Part shown: in pieces, positions 39,111 to 51,552 of the stretch | Position numbering within the stretch: the stretch's first letter is position 1 | How the letters are laid out: each line of letters starts with the position of its first letter | Assembly: GCA_009760855.2 (NCBI GenBank) | Contig: WPIO01000003.1 | Span: 9,687,501 to 9,749,500, forward strand | Direction: 5' to 3' | Length of the DNA: 62,000 nt | From: Cristatella mucedo | Taxonomy: Eukaryota > Bryozoa > Phylactolaemata > Cristatellidae | Program-made: the position numbers and the translations under genes | The notes under the pieces: generated by a model | What the model saw: the letters and a program-made list of their open reading frames with translations, nothing else | Databases searched by the model: none | What the model was told of the DNA's origin: nothing

Positions 39111-41569
39111 CGGGCCTCATAAGATGTGGCATTCTATTTTTAGACACCAAATATACATAACCTTAAGATTGAGTGACGCCGAATATAAAAAGTGATCATC
39201 GGGTATCAACTCGTGCACCTACTTCCGCGACTTAAACGTGCCTTTTGACAACTTCTGACTGCATAAATGAGTCGTCGAACACTTTTTCAGCATCACCACG
39301 CTCTAGAATTTGGATTGTTAGTTACTGGACTCGACACCAAGTCCCATATTACGTCAGTCATGTGCCGATTTTACGCGACCTCCAAACGAACAGAGAAGAA
39401 TGGTGCGAAGCGCCAGCGAACTGCAAACACTAAGTACTACAGCGTTCTATTCTGCAAAGCAAACTACGAAAAAGCGCAGCAGCACCCAGCACACCATCGA
39501 ATGGGAGAAGTACAAGATGGCTACACCGGAAGAAAAGAGGCAATTCTTTAATTCTGTGAAACCGACGTCCATCGATTGCTACACTGTCAAGAGCAGCGAT
39601 GTCCTACATCTCGTGGTGGATAAGAATATAGTGGAGGATATCATTACTAAACTGTTCTTTTGTGCTGATGACAAGTCGGAGGCTTTATCAATGGAGAAAA
39701 GCTTGTCCCTGTTCCAACCAGTTCCCGACACAAAGTCTTCTTATCAGGTCATCATCGAAAACGTGAAGCGATTCGAGCTCGCCCTAGATCACATTTCTGT
39801 TGGATTGTCTTTTCGTCAAACTGCTGCTGTCACCGATCAGGACAAAGAGGCCTGCTACAATGTCAAGCTTGTCGGCATCAATTATATTCTCGTCTGCAAG
39901 TATGCCCGAGTCGGTGTAGCCATGAATCTTAAACGCATATCCGATATTGTGAGCTCTGCCCGAGTTTAAACGTTTTCTCTTGCTGGCGATAGCTCTACGC
40001 GTCGATCAGTCTCGTACTTCGACATTTGGATTCGTTTGTGCGCCAATGGTGTTTTGAGCAATCTGCATCTGATCGAAGTGCCTTTATACGATCTTCATAC
40101 TGCTGCAAACATGGCTGCCATGATCTGTCGCATTCTGGATGGGCTATTTGACAACTGGCGTTCAAAAATCGTTGCATTCAGCTCCGACGGCGAGAATACA
40201 ATGGCCGGACGACATTCGGGTGTGGTGACGCGAATCGATCAAGAGGCTGAATCCGCGTTGATGCGAATATGGTGCGTTCATCATCACGTCGAACTTGTAA
40301 AGGAGGTCTGTCATTCCATGGATGGGAGATCGTTCTACAAGACCGTTCACGATTTCAGCGTTCATCTACACCACCAGCAGAATCTACAGCTGAAATGGGT
40401 ACAACACGCACGAAAGATACCAATAGATGAGCTCATCCTGAGTGAATCCTATCTTGGATGCTCCTGCATCGCCGTCGTCTGATGAATTGGATTGCTGAGA
40501 AGAATCCTGCTTCTGCACTGGATGAACGTTGGTGGTTGATGACGTCGGTGCTCGACCACTACTCGAGCTGGTCAATGTCACGTTGGTGATTGTGCAATGT
40601 CCAAACACGATTCTTTTCCAACAAACCACTGAGATCAAAAATCTTTCCGTCCGCCTTATGCAATCAATGAATGTTGAACTGATGTATTCAAACAATGAGT
40701 TCGAGAGCATGCAGCCTGACGAACACGTCATTCCGGTTCGTTGGTGGGTTAAAATCGTAGACGCGGAGCTCCAAATCCGCAACCAGGGCTCCTGGACTCA
40801 CGATCTGTTGCAAGATCTAGGTGATGCTGGCCGAACGTCCATTTTGACAGAGATCGCTCTTTTCGGATTGAAACTAACGACTGGTGTGGCTTGCGTTCAG
40901 GCTGAGCGTGACTCCAATAACCAGGCTGCTGACGATCTCGCTCCCCCAGTTCGACCTCATGAAACTGGAACCTTGCGATTGCATCGACAGCGTTCTCGAA
41001 ACGTATCGAGCACAATTGTCAAAGTTTTGGCCCATTGAGGAGATCAATCGTGTCGAACAAGATCCACAGGCACTCTTCAAAGCCTACAAGCGCGAACCCC
41101 ACACTAAAACCATCATGGACAATCAAGACCACGGCACATTTTTTAATGCGGGATGGGATGCTTTGGGGGATCGTTTTCTGTCTTTGCGCATGTTCTGCGG
41201 TGGCCTGGCAAGCGCTTTTGCCAATACAACCAGCGTTGAATCCAATTTTAGAAATCTAAAATGGGAGAAAAACGAATTTCGTCAGACCATAATAAATCTG
41301 ACGCTTGAGAGTATCTTCCAAACAAAACAGCAGGGAGTCGTGGTGGGAATTCAGGTGCCAGGAGGCTTTGACCACGGTTATGGGAACCAGGCTTCATCAC
41401 AATAGCGGTAGAAGCCGCCACTAACTTGCTTTGCTGCTACTTTTCACCAATTTTATTAAAATCACAGTATTTTTCAAATTTTTATACGATGCCGATATTC
41501 AAGATTTTTTGACGCCGAATTAAAGCTAAAATCGTTAAAATTGGCATTTGCCACATCTTACGAGGCCTG
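39111..41569 (+). mobile_element. complete but inactive hAT DNA transposon
   Basis: Terminal inverted repeats CGGGCCTCATAAGATGTGGC at 39111 and, reversed, CAGGCCTCGTAAGATGTGGC ending at 41569. The flanks are an identical 8-bp duplication, GGATAGAG (39103-39110 and 41570-41577), the hallmark of hAT insertion. TGACGCCGAAT recurs inside both ends (~39173 and ~41509). The 2459-bp element carries one broken transposase and no other gene. Confidence 0.9.
39400..41404 (+). pseudogene. hAT-like transposase, disabled
   Basis: First open part 39400-39966, 189 codons. A TAA at 39967 interrupts it, but the same frame goes on (LAGDSSTRRSVSYFDIWIRL, FSSDGENTMAGRHSGVVTRI, IWCVHHHVELVKEV) to about 40430. 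Frameshifts near 40430, 40570 and 40960 follow; RWWLMTSVLDHY is retained. The C-terminal part (40884-41404) has ANTTSVESNFRNLKWEKNEF, the hAT dimerisation region. A GDSST and a SSDGENTM segment stand where hAT catalytic residues lie. It cannot encode one protein as written. Confidence 0.75.
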
Positions 41570-41577
41570 GGATAGAG

Positions 41578-42339
41578 GCAAACACAGCCTCGTTGCTCAG
41601 CCCTGGCCACGTGACCACACAGCACCTCGTTGGTGGGTAGGTCAGAGAACTCTCACGCTCGACTTCCAAATCAAAGTGCTTTTCCTTGCTATGTGCTAAA
41701 AAGTATGTACGTATACATGTATCCTAAGACCCGGGTGTGACGCCAAGCCCAGGCCAGTTGGTTTGCTCCCAGACAGACTCCGAGCGAGCCGTCGTGGTGC
41801 TTCGACGAAAAAGATCGCCAGACTCCGGTGTTAAATCCGACTACGGCAGGATCAGCTAAGTACGTATTGTACTTTGCTTTGGCAATGTCATCGAGCGAGA
41901 GTTCATCGCAACTGACCACAACCGGCGCGTCCGCGTTAAAGCCCAGCCAATAAACTGAAAGCGAGGAAAGCCCGGCGAAAAGAGCAAACGTCGGTGAACA
42001 AAATTCAGATAATCATTTCAGCCTTTCTTCTCTAACTCTATTAGCATCTTCAAGTCGTCCGATCTTCAAGCTACTCTTGCACATTAGGATTAACAAAACC
42101 CGCTTATTGCGAGACGTTTTTTATAGTCTTGTTTTTAAAACAACATTCATTATTTATAAGTACATTTTTAATTTACAAACATGTGAAAAAAAATTGCAGT
42201 GTTTTTTGGGGGTCCGGAACGGATTAGCGGCATTTCAATTCATTTCAATGGGAAAATTGATTTGACATACGAGTAATTTGTGTGACGAGCTCCGGCACGG
42301 AACGAATTAAACTCGCAAGCCGTGGTACCGCTGTAGTCG
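41578..42339. other. no recognised feature
   Basis: Short unrecognised open frames only. Confidence 0.4.
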
Positions 42340-42357
42340 GATATACATACATACATA

Positions 42358-42430
<73 letters not shown>

Positions 42431-42434
42431 CGCG
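42340..42434. repeat. compound (TACA)(TA)n(TG)n microsatellite
   Basis: TACATACATA, then TA repeats, then TG repeats ending in TGCGCGG. Confidence 0.95.
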
Positions 42435-42828
42435 GTTATAAATGCAGGGCCGGCGCTTCCACTTGGCGAACGAGGCAATCGCCTTGGGCGCTGGGCTAAG
42501 GGGGGTGGGGCGTTAGAAAAAAACTAGAAAATTGAAATATAGCTATCTTTTGGTAACATGTTAATAACTAGCATCGAACAACTTTCCATATCAAAACTTT
42601 TTGGCAGCTTATTGAATGAATATCGTAGAAAGTCGCTATGAAGAATTATCCGAACTGTGCAGGAGCACGGGGGTGGCTGTGCGTACTGTTTGCTGCGGAG
42701 CTGGGGGCTAGGGGCTTCTGTGGGGCAGGTCGACGACCTCGCTCCTTGAGCGCATCGATCTTCGGTAGAAGCGGCTGCTGCAGGCAGTGAAAGAACTGGG
42801 TAGTGCAGCTGAAGCCGGCAGTGCCTGG

Positions 42829-43110
42829 ATAATAATAATAATAGTAATAATAAAATGCACCTGATAAAGCGCCCTCAGAGAACTCAATCTCTTTCTGGGT
42901 GCTTTACATTGGCTGCAAAGGGGAATGCAATGAAATGATGAGTAATATCATTCTTGATAAACAAACAACATGAATAACATGGTTAGGGGTGACATGCACA
43001 CAGGGTCAGCATGCAAATGTGGTTAGTGGCAGCATGCACAGTGTCGGCACGCATAAGCACATGAAGGACGAATCGCAGGGACCCACTAAATGATGTCCTA
43101 ATTGGATTTG
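42829..43110 (-). repeat. LINE 3' UTR copy
   Basis: Reversed (ATT)n tail, hairpin AAGCGCCCTCAGAGAACTCA...GGTGCTTTAC and the 3' UTR to the reversed GGACCCACTAAATG. No ORF part remains. Confidence 0.85.
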
Positions 43111-43890
43111 ATAGCTACACCCTCCTCTCGTGTATGGGGTACCTAGCAACTAAGGAGTGTCTGAAGGGATGCGCTGTTGTCTTGCAGAGCCCCACGGAGT
43201 CATATATCTAGTCATGTATCTAGTCACGTATCTAGGGTGCTCAAGCCAACGGTTGAATTCTCTTTAGGTTTCCTATCCCTGAGTGCTACAAGAGAATCCA
43301 TCCCAGCGCCAGAGAGTCCAGTCCTACCTTCAACGGCAACTACGTATGCTCGAAGACCTCTACGTACTGCAGTCCTCAAATGCATGAACTGTAGTGGGGC
43401 CTGTCAGGCTCAAGTCAGGCTAGCCTCAAAGGTGAGTTGAGTGTCGATGGCCTTTTGTTGAAGATTATGGGAATCAGGCCCATATTAACGTGCCCGCTGT
43501 CGGGTCCCTCTCAGTGCATGGTCCTGAGGTGGTGCATGAACCGCGAGTCGCTGCCGCATGCTTTTACTGTTGGCCTCATTCTCGTTCTCGTTCTGCTTCC
43601 GTAGAGTCTAATTATAGGCACAACAGACAGGCAGCGGTCGCCCACGGTAGCCGCCGGTTCAATCAGGCTGTTGGCCCTGCCGAGGTGAGGAGTACTGCAG
43701 TTGATTGGGGGGGGGGAGGGCTCCGTTCGTAGCCTCGGGTTTGCAGATGATGACTAGACGACCAGCAGCGGAGTAGCTTCTCACTTCTGGCGATAGGTTG
43801 CTGTATGCCAATGACAATAATTACTGGTTGTCAGTCATTCTAATCCATTGCTACAGCACAAGAGCATTATAGAAACTATACATATTATTA
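43111..43890. other. unassigned stretch with a short tandem repeat
   Basis: GTATCTAGTCAYG-type units repeat about three times at 43201-43236. The open frames found are not recognisable. A G-run lies at 43708-43717. Confidence 0.4.
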
Positions 43891-43899
43891 CTTTTTAGA

Positions 43900-46390
43900 G
43901 TTTTAGATAATAAAAACCGTCAGGGCTCAAAACCGTAAGAGAGGGGCTGACAAAGCCAAAGAGCGAGCAAAATAAAAGGATTACTTCATTAAAATACCTA
44001 CAGAATAAAAAATCATCTACCGAATTGCCCGAAGAGTCACAGACGAACAGTATTGAAGTGGGAAAATGCATGGATGAGCAAGCTGAAGAAACGACAGTCC
44101 CACTTCCAAGTAAAGACACAAACTAGACAGAGATAAGAGATAATCAAACCAAATAGTTCAAGTCTTACTACAAGTTGAACCAGAGTTAGAATATAGTGAC
44201 CCTGCCACATGGCCCTCTGATAATATTGCACACATTACTCCAAAAGGGACCTCAGCAGCTTTTTGCCCGTGACTTTCCAAAAGATTAACACAAAAGAAGA
44301 TTTTCTCAACTCCATTACTAAAGAAGGCCTGGAAATGGGGAAGAGATATACAGCCTGTGGTTAGTGTATTCTATATTAAGAGGTGATTTAGTATTCTGCA
44401 TTTACTATACGCTATTCAGCAAGAAAATGGCTGTAAAGATTGGAAGAATATGTCTAAAAGAAAAGGCCATTACACCTAGAAATGTATCAAGCTTGAATTG
44501 AATTGGAGCTGCGGCTAGTATAATGCAATCCGATGAGCCAGATCGTGAGCCAATTCAACAGAAGATTAAAAAAGAGGAATATTTGAAACAGGTCTTGGTG
44601 CGCCTCATTGAATTGGAAAGGGTACTTTGAGCCCAAAATTTAGCATTCCGTGGATCAAATGAAAGCTCATCTCACCTGGGAATGAAAAATTTCTCAAAGC
44701 CGTCGAGTTTCTTGCCTTCTTTGATCCTCTGATTATGGAAATCCTTCGGAGGGTTACTGACAAAGAAACTTACATACATTGACATCCAGAATTAATTAAT
44801 ATGAACTTTAGCTTCTACTATAAAGCATCAGATTACAGAAGCAGCCGGCTATCCTTGACTGTACCCCAGATGTCAGCCATACTGAACAGATGACCATGAT
44901 TATTCGTTATGTTCACCTAAGTGAAACTGAAGCGATAATCAGAGAGCATTTTCTTAGTTTCATCCCGTTACAAAAGACCGTAAATGCATTTATGACTGAA
45001 GTTCTGTTTGAGCAGCTCAAAGATGTGGGATTGGATGTGGGAAATATGAGGGGACAAGAGTTTGACAATGGCAGTAACATAAAAAGCAAGACAAATGGAG
45101 TTCAGAAGAGGATACTGAACATAAATCCGCGTGGCTTCTATGTACCGTGCAGTGCCAACTCTACGAATTTAGTTGTAAATGATGCAGCAAAGAGTTGCCT
45201 GGAGGCTGTGAATTTCTTGGCCTTGGTGCAAAAAATATCCCACTTTTTCTCAGCATCTACTCGTAGTTGGGGAGTCCTCAAAGGTCACACCACTGATCCC
45301 AGTAGTCTTACGGTAATACCGCTCAGTGAAGCAAGATGGAAAAGTAGAATTGGTGCTTTGAAACTGCTGAAGTATAGCTTTGACAAAGTCTCACGATGCT
45401 CTGATTTGGATATGTGGTGAGCCGCGATGGCTCACTTATTAAGGTGACTGCTTTTCACGACCTCGACCCCGAGTTCGTGGGTTCGAATCCTGTGGTGGGC
45501 GATCCTACATCGCCACTGCAAGCGGTGGTGATAGCCGTAAATGCTCCTCTGTCGCTATACAAAAGAGGCAGTTGAATCAGATAGTCTTTTTTATAAATAA
45601 ATATACGAGTCAGAAATGATTGGCTGGAGCTATGATGAGATCTGAAGCAAAAGCACATGCCAATAACATTGCACTATTCCATGTTTAGTACCGCTTCTTA
45701 CCAGGTACAACAATTTCGTTTGAGGTCAATGTCGTCAGCAAAGTTCTACAGCGACATCAAATGAATTGAGACTGGGATTTAAACAGCTGGAAAACGCAAA
45801 CAAGTACACCAGTACTCTCCGAAGTGACTTCGTGAGCTTTCATGAAATATTGACGATGCAACTCAAATGGCAAAAGAGTTGGAGATTGAACCCACTTGTG
45901 ATGCAAATGGACAATTGGAAAAGACAAGGCCGTTTGATTTTGAAGCACAGGATGAGCCTGAACAGAATCCCAAAGATAGCTGTAAAGTTAAATTATATTA
46001 TGCTGTACTAGATGTGGTGGATCTATAATAAAAATATTTAATCAGATTCAAACACAGCACATTGTTTGGTTTCTGCTTATCTTAAACATTTCCGACATAC
46101 CCATAGAGGACATCCTTAGTGAGTGCAAGTCTTTGGATGAATCTCCTACTCATGGAGACCGCAAGGGTTTAGATGGAGAGGAACTGTGTGGTGAGCTGCA
46201 AGCCATTTCTATGATACTTCCCCAGAATAAGAATCCCCAAGAGGTCTTGCAATTTCTATTGCAACGTAAATAGATGAAAAATATTTCCTAATATCTCAGC
46301 GGTACGCTGAATTCTATTGACCTTGTCAATTTCCATGACCAGTGGAGAAAGTGTCTCCTTGTGCTCCAAAATGCCTTGGATCGGTTCTGT
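43900..46390 (+). pseudogene. ZMYM-type hAT transposase relic, split by a SINE
   Basis: Fragments in order on the plus strand: EYSDPATWPSDN (~44195), YSLWLV-like text (~44350), QVLVRLIELER (~44590), AVEFLAFFDPLIMEILRRVT (~44700), then an open run 44890-45417 with IIRYVHLSETEAIIREHF, MRGQEFDNGSNIKSKTNGVQ, INPRGFYVPCSANSTNLVVN and LSEARWKSRIGALK. This is the pattern of zinc-finger MYM/TTF-type hAT proteins. A SINE A interrupts it at 45417; after it LENANKYTSTLRSDFV and FDFEAQDEPEQNPK continue the family. Many stops and frameshifts. I could not find its termini. Confidence 0.75.
45417..45595 (+). repeat. SINE family A copy inside the hAT relic
   Basis: GAGCCGCGATGGCTCACTTA (A box), GGGTTCGAATCCTG (B box), a CACTGCAAGCGGTGGTG hairpin and the tail AAGAGGCAGTTGAATCAG, ending in AAATAAATA. 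Inserted within the transposase reading frame. Confidence 0.85.
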
Positions 46391-46409
46391 ATAAGTATTT
46401 AAATAAATA

Positions 46410-46415
<6 letters not shown>

Positions 46416-46445
<30 letters not shown>
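46416..46445. repeat. (TA)n microsatellite
   Basis: About 15 TA units between the hAT relic and a reversed LINE tail. Confidence 0.95.
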
Positions 46446-46447
<2 letters not shown>

Positions 46448-46482
46448 CTTATATATAGATAGATCAGGATGCAGTATATATG

Positions 46483-46830
46483 AGTAACAATAATTTATTT
46501 GTATAGCGCCATCAGAGAGCTTAATCTCTTTCTAGGCACTTTAAATTTGCTGCAAAGGAAGCATGATCGAATGGTTAGTCTTAGCATACTCAATTTCAAC
46601 AAGCGTTACATGGTTAGAGGTGGCACACATAGGGTCAGTATGCAATCGTTAGTGGCAGCATACACTGTGTAAGCACGCACAAACACATAGAGGACGAATC
46701 ACGAGAATCCAGAAAATACTGCTAGAAGCACGTGGGTTTTTAGTTTATTTTTAAATGCCTTCAAAAGCAGGGGATGTCGTGACGCCAGTCGGAAGTGAGT
46801 TCCAGGCTTTTGGAGCAGACGAACTACAGG
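46483..46830 (-). repeat. LINE 3' copy
   Basis: Reversed tail hairpin (AGCGCCATCAGAGAGCTTAA), 3' UTR, then reversed coding end (APKAWNSLPTGVTTSP at 46770-46815). The 227-bp UTR shares the GTCAGTATGCA and GGACGAATCAC blocks of other copies. Confidence 0.8.
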
Positions 46831-47949
46831 CAAAGTCTCTGAAGTATATAAGGCTACAAGCGCAACTGGGCTGGCTGTGGCCCGGCTTCACCGTGCGACC
46901 GTAACGCTGCCACCTGCACAGCGGCATGCATATCACAATTGGCGAATGCAATGGATATCGCACAGATGAGAATCCTATAGCAGACTCTAAGAGCCCCTGG
47001 CTCCTATGACTTATATTTGAGCCATACGTAGCTTCTCTGGCGATCGACTAAAGCAAAAGACAGTGCAGTGACTACAATCGCAGTCAAGAAAAATTATCCC
47101 CGGACCGTCGGTATCGTGACTAATACCTAGTGACGCTGCCTTCACCGTCCGTTGCGCTACAGCAACTCTCAAAGACAGCAGGACGCAATTACTCTATTGA
47201 AGGCAGTAGTAAATAAAAGGTAGTCCCGCAACGAGGGAATGACGCGCGATAAATCCGGCAATCGTTTGGCGTAATAGTAGATAGTGGAATTTTTCTTTTT
47301 CTTTATAGGTCCCCAGCTGAGCCTCCAATTTAGCAATCCAGGGATTGACATTGCCCTCTCCGCGAGGACTGTTTTGTCCCACGCTCTTGCAGACTTACAT
47401 TCGACACAGCCCAAACCAAGCAGATGAGGTAAGCTGTTCATTGTGGCCTACGATCTGCTTCATTTAAGAGCAATTCACGATTAAGTCCTGATTCAAACCA
47501 AATTAGATTAGAAAAACAAGGTTGAAGAATTTTGGGTAGAACCAGTCATTGCCAACTTGGTGGATATTGAAAACTTGCGCGTACGTTCAGGCCGCGCGCC
47601 GCAAAATTCGATTCGAGCGCGTAACTAGAAATTTAAATCTTGAGGTTCTTTTTAGGCGAGGCTTTTGCGGAACGGTAGTAGTCTCGATAATTTAGTCGGT
47701 ACGCAAGCATGAGCAGAGATTTCGGCGAAACTGTTTTAGACTAGAGGTGAGATTATTCTGTTGTCCGGCAGTCCCACCGCAGACGGCTTTCTGACGCTTC
47801 GCATTTTGAAATTAATTACCGTTATCCATGCGAAGCAGACGAGCGTGTCCTTACATTCGTACTTGCTTACTAACCGAAACTATTTTTCTCTGGCTAATAA
47901 TTGGCTGGCACACGAGCGACAGCCAGCAGTTGGAATCGGCACCTTGTCC
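46831..47949. other. no recognised feature
   Basis: Short unrecognised open frames only. Confidence 0.4.
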
Positions 47950-49015
47950 TACGCTGTGCTTGAATCAGCTCTCACGACTGCTTGTCGCCGGGCAAGGCGC
48001 GCTGAGCACGCACGCCTATCCTTGAAATGATACCCGATCTCCACAATCGCTTCGGCGACGAATGGCGCGCGTCTCTGCTGCGATGCGCCTGTCATTCGAT
48101 CGTTAGCCCAATTGACAGGCACTCCTAGCAGAGCCGCAGGCTCGTGCCGACGATTAACGCAGGCCGATAGTGCAAAATCGACACATAATCTCGCGCTACA
48201 ATTGTAATTAACTACTAGGCTCTGGACGTAAGCTGCTGCTGCGGCGACACGAAGAGCCCTAAGCAAATCTCGCAGGCGCCCGCAGGTGTACAGCTGCACG
48301 GGCCTGCAAGAGACCGGAGCGACCGGCGTTCGGTCAACGACACCGCTGCGACCGCCCGTCGCGTTCGCACCGTGACCCGCGCATAGCGGCGTTGCGGTAA
48401 TTAGAGGTCTTCGCGTATCGGTCGCTCATTGCTTTCGCGCCGAGGCAAGCGACACTCGCATATGCGCAGCCAGCCTCAAAGCCGCCAGCTGCCGGTTGTT
48501 GCAATTGTTCTGTCGGTGCTCGTGGGCGCACGATGGCGGCGCGACGAAGAGCGGAGCCCCTCCCCCTCCCCCCACACACTGGCGAGTCGTTGCGTTGTAG
48601 ACGACGGCTGCGTTGTACTGCGTACAGGCAACGTGAGCGAGCGTGCGTACCTGCTGATTGTGGCCGTCGGGCGTGCTGCTCCGGAGCACGTGGCGTTCAG
48701 AGAGAAGAGAGTGGATAGCGTGCGTACAGGCCGACAAACGGGCAGAAAGTGAACTCCGCGACAAGGAACGCTTCGCGCGCAGGCAAGGAGCGCGCCGGTT
48801 GGGCGAACGGAACGTCGGCTGGGGGGGTGGCGGAACCAGGTGACGGCGATGACACGCCCACAAAGGCTCCCCCCCAGTCGCGCGGCGGAAGCCAAGCAGC
48901 GTTGCGCCAAACGGTGCGACGGATGCAGCAAACTGGCACGGACGAAAATGTCAGGCGAGGTCGAGACTGGTACTTGGCCCAGTGGTCGGCAGTGGGTTCG
49001 ACGAATTACCGCCAT
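47950..49015. promoter_or_regulatory. GC- and CpG-rich region, possible promoter
   Basis: Dense CpG and long overlapping open frames in both strands, which GC-rich DNA produces by chance. ACGATGGCGGCGCG at 48530 resembles the YY1/start-codon motif of animal promoters. No protein is recognisable. Confidence 0.35.
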
Positions 49016-49940
49016 CCACTGCAATCCACCGCAATCCACCACATAAAAAATCGAAATACATTGCGCCGAGCACCAGTTTTTATTGCATATTAAAGTGCAC
49101 CGTGCTGTGTGCACAGCCACTGAAAATTTAAAAAAAAATGTGAACCTCGCCCTGTGGCAATGGGCGGCAATCGCCTTAAATGACCTGGAAAACTACCGCA
49201 ATCCACTCCATTCCACTGCAAATCATCCTCAAATCACCATCGCGAAGTTCAAATTGACATTGCACATGGGACTAGATTCAGTTCAAAGTGCATCCACGAA
49301 ATTTCGCTCCATTGTGCACACGCGTTCTCATGCAACGAATTGCAATCGACTGCAACGACCCGGTCCCATACCGCAGTTCACTTCAATCCGCCGAAATCCG
49401 CTGCAATCTGCTACACAGCGACCAGAACGCGTACACCAGAAGCTCTAATTATGATTGCACGCTGCTCTACTCTTCGGTTATTGTGTACTTGCATAACTTC
49501 ACTGTAATTGCCTCGGCCATTCTGCAGCAATGCACTGCAATCGACTGCAACTGCCCGGGCCAGTGCGTCAATGTACCAAAACCCGCCGAAAAACGACCAG
49601 AATAGTACACTTTAAGCTCTAATAGTGATTGCGCGTTACTCTAATTTTTAGTCATTGTGTAATCCCACAATTTCACTACAATCGCCTCGATCATACGGCA
49701 GCAATGCACTGCAATTGACTGCAATGGCCCGGGCCAATACCTCAATTTACAGCAATCTATGATTGTCTGTTACAATTACAAACAGAGCTGGTGGGAGGAG
49801 ATCGCATTTTTCTTGCATTACAGTGTGCTGTATTAAAAGTGCAACCGCGTCCTATCAACCAATCTTGAACGTGCATGCGAGGGCAATGCGCGGCAATCGA
49901 CGGCAATGGCCTGAGAAAATACGGAAATCTATAACGGTCC
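49000..49940. repeat. ~180-bp tandem repeat with 10-bp GCAAT subrepeats
   Basis: Five diverged units carry the core GCAATGCACTGCAATCGACT or variants, near 49155, 49330, 49525, 49702 and 49880 (spacing about 175-195). The units at ~49430-49600 and ~49600-49757 are very alike over their length (AAGCTCTAATWRTGATTGC and ATTTCACTRYAATYGCCTC blocks). Within each core, GCAAT recurs every 10 bases. Confidence 0.75.
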
Positions 49941-50107
49941 ATTAAAAATAGACCAGGTGCTGCTGGGAGACGCTTCCATTTAGATTTCCGTGCGTACGCG
50001 TTCTCGTACAGCAGGGACACTATATCAATGGCAAAGCACACACCTGAACTGGAGCTGCTGAGCCTATGAAGTACAGACTCGGCGAACTCAACCAAACTCC
50101 ACGCACG

Positions 50108-50245
50108 CGAACGCAAAAAAGCTTGACTGATTTAGCAGCCTCGTTCATATCGCGGCAGGAAAACTTTTTAGCGGCTATCGCCATTGCTTGCAGCGGGCCA
50201 TAAATAGTAGCCCGCTGTAGGATCCGAAACCACGACCTGGATCGT

Positions 50246-50280
<35 letters not shown>

Positions 50281-50315
50281 ACCTTAACTCCCGGGCCAAG
50301 ATCCAGCGGCGCATT
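50108..50315 (-). repeat. diverged SINE family A copy with (GA)n
   Basis: Reversed SINE A tail (TTGACTGATTTAGCAGCC), CTTGCAGCGGGCCATAA body and ACCACGACCTGGATCGTGAAG, interrupted by a GA microsatellite at 50247-50279 before CACCTTAACTCCCGGGCC. Confidence 0.6.
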
Positions 50316-50439
50316 TACGTGTGCACGCGCGCGCGAACACACACATATACACACTGGTGCAGGAATTTGTAGAGCACTGCGGGTGAGCCGCCATCACTCC
50401 GCAGTGGCAACAGGAGATCGGAGTGAAATAAATTTAAAT

Positions 50440-50560
50440 AAGTAAATATAATTCATTTGTGCGGCGCCCTAAGAGAACTTAATCCCCATTCAGGTGCTTC
50501 GCATGTGTGCCGCGGGGCACGAGTCCACGACCTCGGTCAGACCTTGGTCGGGGCGGCACG
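50440..50560 (-). repeat. SINE family B copy
   Basis: Reversed tail GCGGCGCCCTAAGAGAACTT, CATTCAGGTGCTTCGCATG, then CACGACCTCGGTC. Confidence 0.7.
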
Positions 50561-51520
50561 AGAACGATGGGGTAGCGGCCCGCGCCGAACGCCTCAGCAG
50601 GCCGCGCGAGAGGCACGAGCCAGCCACCTGCCGGAGCGCCGAGCGCAGGCGATACGCGCAGGTAAATAGCGACGGACGGGGGGAGTGCACAAGACCGGAA
50701 GTCGCCACCGACGCAAGCGCACGCGCTCAGGTCGTCGGTTGCGCTGGTGCGGTGAGAGTCGCGGTTCGTCGCCAGCTAGCGAGCTGCAGGGCTCAAGAGA
50801 GCGCTTCTTTTTTCTCATCTTTCGGACTGAGCTCTCGCTCTCTCGGAAAAGGTTCGCGTCGGCGCCCTTAAGCGATGGCGCGTCGACGCGCGTAGGACGG
50901 ACCGAATCGCATTTTAAGCGAAGTACGGCTGGGCGGCGGTTCCGGCCGGTTTCGGTCGCGTCCTCGATGCTCAGCCCGCGCGCGCGCGATCTCAAAATGG
51001 CTCCGGCTGCCAGCCAATCCAGCTTACGGCCGGCCCGTCGGCAGAGTTGTCGAGCCCCCTGCAGGCGACGCGCGCTATGGGCGTCGGCGGCGGACCAGAG
51101 CGCCATCTTGCCGGAGAGCCGCGGTCGACTCGGCGGCCGGTCGCGCAGACGCCGACGGACCGTTGGGGCTCTTCGCAAGGCGCATCGCGAAAGAGCCGGC
51201 GTTTAACCGGAGGCCTACTCCCACCCACCGCCACCGCTAAGAGTGCCTGCGCCGCTGCGTTTGCGCCGAGCATCGGCTTCGCCATCGCTGTCCTCCTTTC
51301 TTGCGTTAATTTCGCTCCAAAGAGGTTAGAGGCGAGACGCGGCTTCTCGAATGGAATCGAACTAATTTTCGGGGCCACGCTCGCTTGCATGCGGCCATCG
51401 GACGCACGCTTTGCTCGACGGCGGCCGACGAGCGCCGCCGCCGCGGCGGCAGCGACGGCGGCGGCGGCGGCGCTCCTCCTTTCTTCGATCGCGTCGAGCC
51501 GGGTGCGCGCGAGCCATAGC

Positions 51521-51552
51521 CAATGGCGGCCGACACAGACCGGCCGCCATTG
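51521..51552. promoter_or_regulatory. perfect 12-bp inverted repeat (CCAAT/YY1-like)
   Basis: CAATGGCGGCCG (51521-51532), spacer ACACAGAC, CGGCCGCCATTG (51541-51552). Each arm contains an ATGGCGGC motif. Confidence 0.7.

Noticed and set aside
39400-41404. Functional host gene from the hAT transposase
   Set aside because: Premature TAA and several frameshifts; intact transposon ends show it is a mobile element.
49000-49940. CRISPR-like array
   Set aside because: Animal DNA, diverged units and no repeat-spacer structure; it is a tandem repeat.
50594-51178. 194-codon minus-strand open frame starting near a good ATGGCG context
   Set aside because: GC-rich DNA gives overlapping open frames on both strands here; the Arg/Ala/Ser-rich text shows no domain or splice support.
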